Shown: in pieces, positions 63,407 to 64,000 of the stretch
Numbering within the stretch: position 1 is the stretch's first letter
Layout of the letters: each line of letters opens with the position of its first letter
Source: Cohnella sp. OV330
Lineage (GTDB): Bacteria > Bacillota > Bacilli > Paenibacillales > Paenibacillaceae
Assembly (NCBI RefSeq): GCF_900112065.1
Contig: NZ_FOKE01000001.1
Location: 574,828 to 638,827, forward strand
Direction: 5' to 3'
DNA: 64,000 bases
The notes under the pieces: generated by a model
Told to the model about the DNA's origin: nothing
The model's database searches: none
What the model saw: only the letters and a program-made list of their open reading frames with translations
Translations under genes and position numbers: made by a program

Positions 63407-63483
63407 GTCGGCCACCTCCAGACTTCGGTTAAATGTGCGGCGCAAGCACCGCCCAGCCGCGTTCGGCCGGGACGGCCGCTCTC

Positions 63484-63585
63484 TTACTTTTGAAGCTGGG
63501 CGCGGAGTTTATCGTTAACCAGGATGATTTTTCCGAAGCCGCTGCCTTTAACGACTTCCTTGATATCAGGCTTAGCAGGATACAT
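63484..63585 (-). CDS. Small peptide gene (33 residues), possible modified-peptide precursor
   Basis: 33 residues, too short for usual gene finders. ATG at 63585 follows AAGGAGG with 7-base spacing, one of the best ribosome sites of the window. The N-terminal part is MYPAKPDIKEVVK, then a GSGFG turn, then a hydrophobic/charged part ending LRAQLQK. Six lysines and no cysteine. It sits 44 bp after a GNAT gene and 77 bp before a GNAT-like gene, all on one strand with one terminator after them. A precursor acylated by a GNAT enzyme is a possible reading; a regulatory or structural peptide is also possible. No known family recognised. Confidence 0.7.
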   Translation of the reverse strand: MYPAKPDIKEVVKGSGFGKIILVNDKLRAQLQK

Positions 63586-63629
63586 ACGACGACCTCCTTC
63601 GACAAATATTGGGTGATTGCCCAACACAA

Positions 63630-64000
63630 CTATACACGATTCCACTTTTCCAGAACAGACCTAATCTTGCCCACCGAGCCGGCGTATATCGTCTCCGGTC
63701 CCCATTCGCCGTCGCGGACGCCGCATGGCTCTACGAACTTCGCGTACAGCCTGTTCAAGTAGCGGTTATCGCTCTGCGCCGCCAGCCGGATCTCCCGCAC
63801 GCCCGGATGGCGCTCCGCGATCGTATGGACCATAAAGGCAAGTCCTTCGGAAAAAAGACGGCTTCCGCGGTATTCCCGGTCGGAGAGCGCGAGATCGATC
63901 AAGGCGACGTTTTTGTCGGCGAAGCCGTCGTCCCGCGTGCCGTGGAAGAAGACGCCGATGCCGACGGGGTGCCCGTCTTTTTTCGCCAGCACGAGATGAC
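63630..64000 (-). CDS. GNAT-family acetyltransferase (partial, 5' end beyond window)
   Basis: The last ~123 residues are visible; the frame continues past the window end (HLVLAKKDGHPVGIGVFFHG). GNAT features: VALIDLALSDREYRGSRLFSEGLAFMVHTIAERHPGVREIRLAAQSDNRYLNRLYAKF, with the acetyl-CoA loop region REYRGSRLF and the late NxxLNRLYAKF helix. It transfers an acyl group to an amine. The peptide gene follows directly, so peptide acylation is a possible role. Confidence 0.85.
   Translation of the reverse strand, partial: HLVLAKKDGHPVGIGVFFHGTRDDGFADKNVALIDLALSDREYRGSRLFSEGLAFMVHTIAERHPGVREIRLAAQSDNRYLNRLYAKFVEPCGVRDGEWGPETIYAGSVGKIRSVLEKWNRV

Noticed and set aside
63429-63629. 66-residue minus-strand frame overlapping the small peptide
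   Set aside because: It runs in another frame and lacks a ribosome site, while the 33-residue frame has AAGGAGG at the right place.

Overview
The window looks like a chromosomal piece of a high-GC, spore-former-type Firmicute, most likely Paenibacillaceae (Paenibacillus/Cohnella-like). This rests on the complete B. subtilis-order purine operon (purE-K-B-C-S-Q-L-F-M-N-H-D) behind a guanine-type riboswitch, a leucine T-box in front of leuA, strong AGGAGG ribosome sites, a KipR/KipI/KipA-like set, a CsoR/CopA copper pair and many sugar ABC lipoproteins. No rRNA, tRNA, phage, transposase or CRISPR was seen. Species cannot be fixed from sequence alone.

Layout. 1-8,025 (minus strand): a catabolic block of 5-oxoprolinase subunits (pxpB, pxpC, pxpA), a NitT/TauT-type ABC importer, a UbiD-family decarboxylase and an FAD flavoprotein cut by the window start. 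A divergent IclR/KipR-like regulator follows (8,260-9,036), and a set of nested palindromes sits between the two. 9,568-12,530: copper exporter copA and repressor csoR with matching operator-like boxes. 12,576-16,239: an overlapping pair of cyclic-di-GMP proteins (EAL with PAS, then PAS-GGDEF). 16,528-17,569: an XRE regulator plus a GAF-like protein. 17,646-19,936: GH4 alpha-galactosidase and a divergent AraC activator. 20,081-22,023: leuA with its T-box leader. 22,069-29,994: a sugar ABC operon with an oxidoreductase, an aldose epimerase-like protein and a membrane AraC regulator.

30,254-44,432 holds a YerB-like lipoprotein, a coiled-coil protein, and a maltodextrin locus: neopullulanase-type enzyme, lipoprotein amylase, malEFG-type importer, LacI regulator and GH15 glucoamylase. 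The extracellular amylase would make maltodextrins, the ABC importer would bring them in, and the cytosolic GH13 and GH15 enzymes would finish them. LacI-type boxes tie the locus together, including one inside the GH15 gene. 44,732-47,010: a peptidase S66, an esterase and a 39-residue membrane protein. 47,070-61,347: the 12-gene pur operon. 62,798-64,000: two GNAT-like proteins flanking a 33-residue peptide gene.

The most distinctive feature not explained by genes is a set of eight short tandem-repeat arrays in non-coding gaps. Each unit carries its own small stem-loop; the spacing is mostly 50-52 bp (others 61/62 and 72 bp). Two arrays interrupt the pur operon. Some stem sequences recur at arrays tens of kilobases apart. 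Other prime leads are the peptide/GNAT cluster at the right end, the UbiD/5-oxoprolinase/flavoprotein cluster at the left end, and the intragenic LacI operator.
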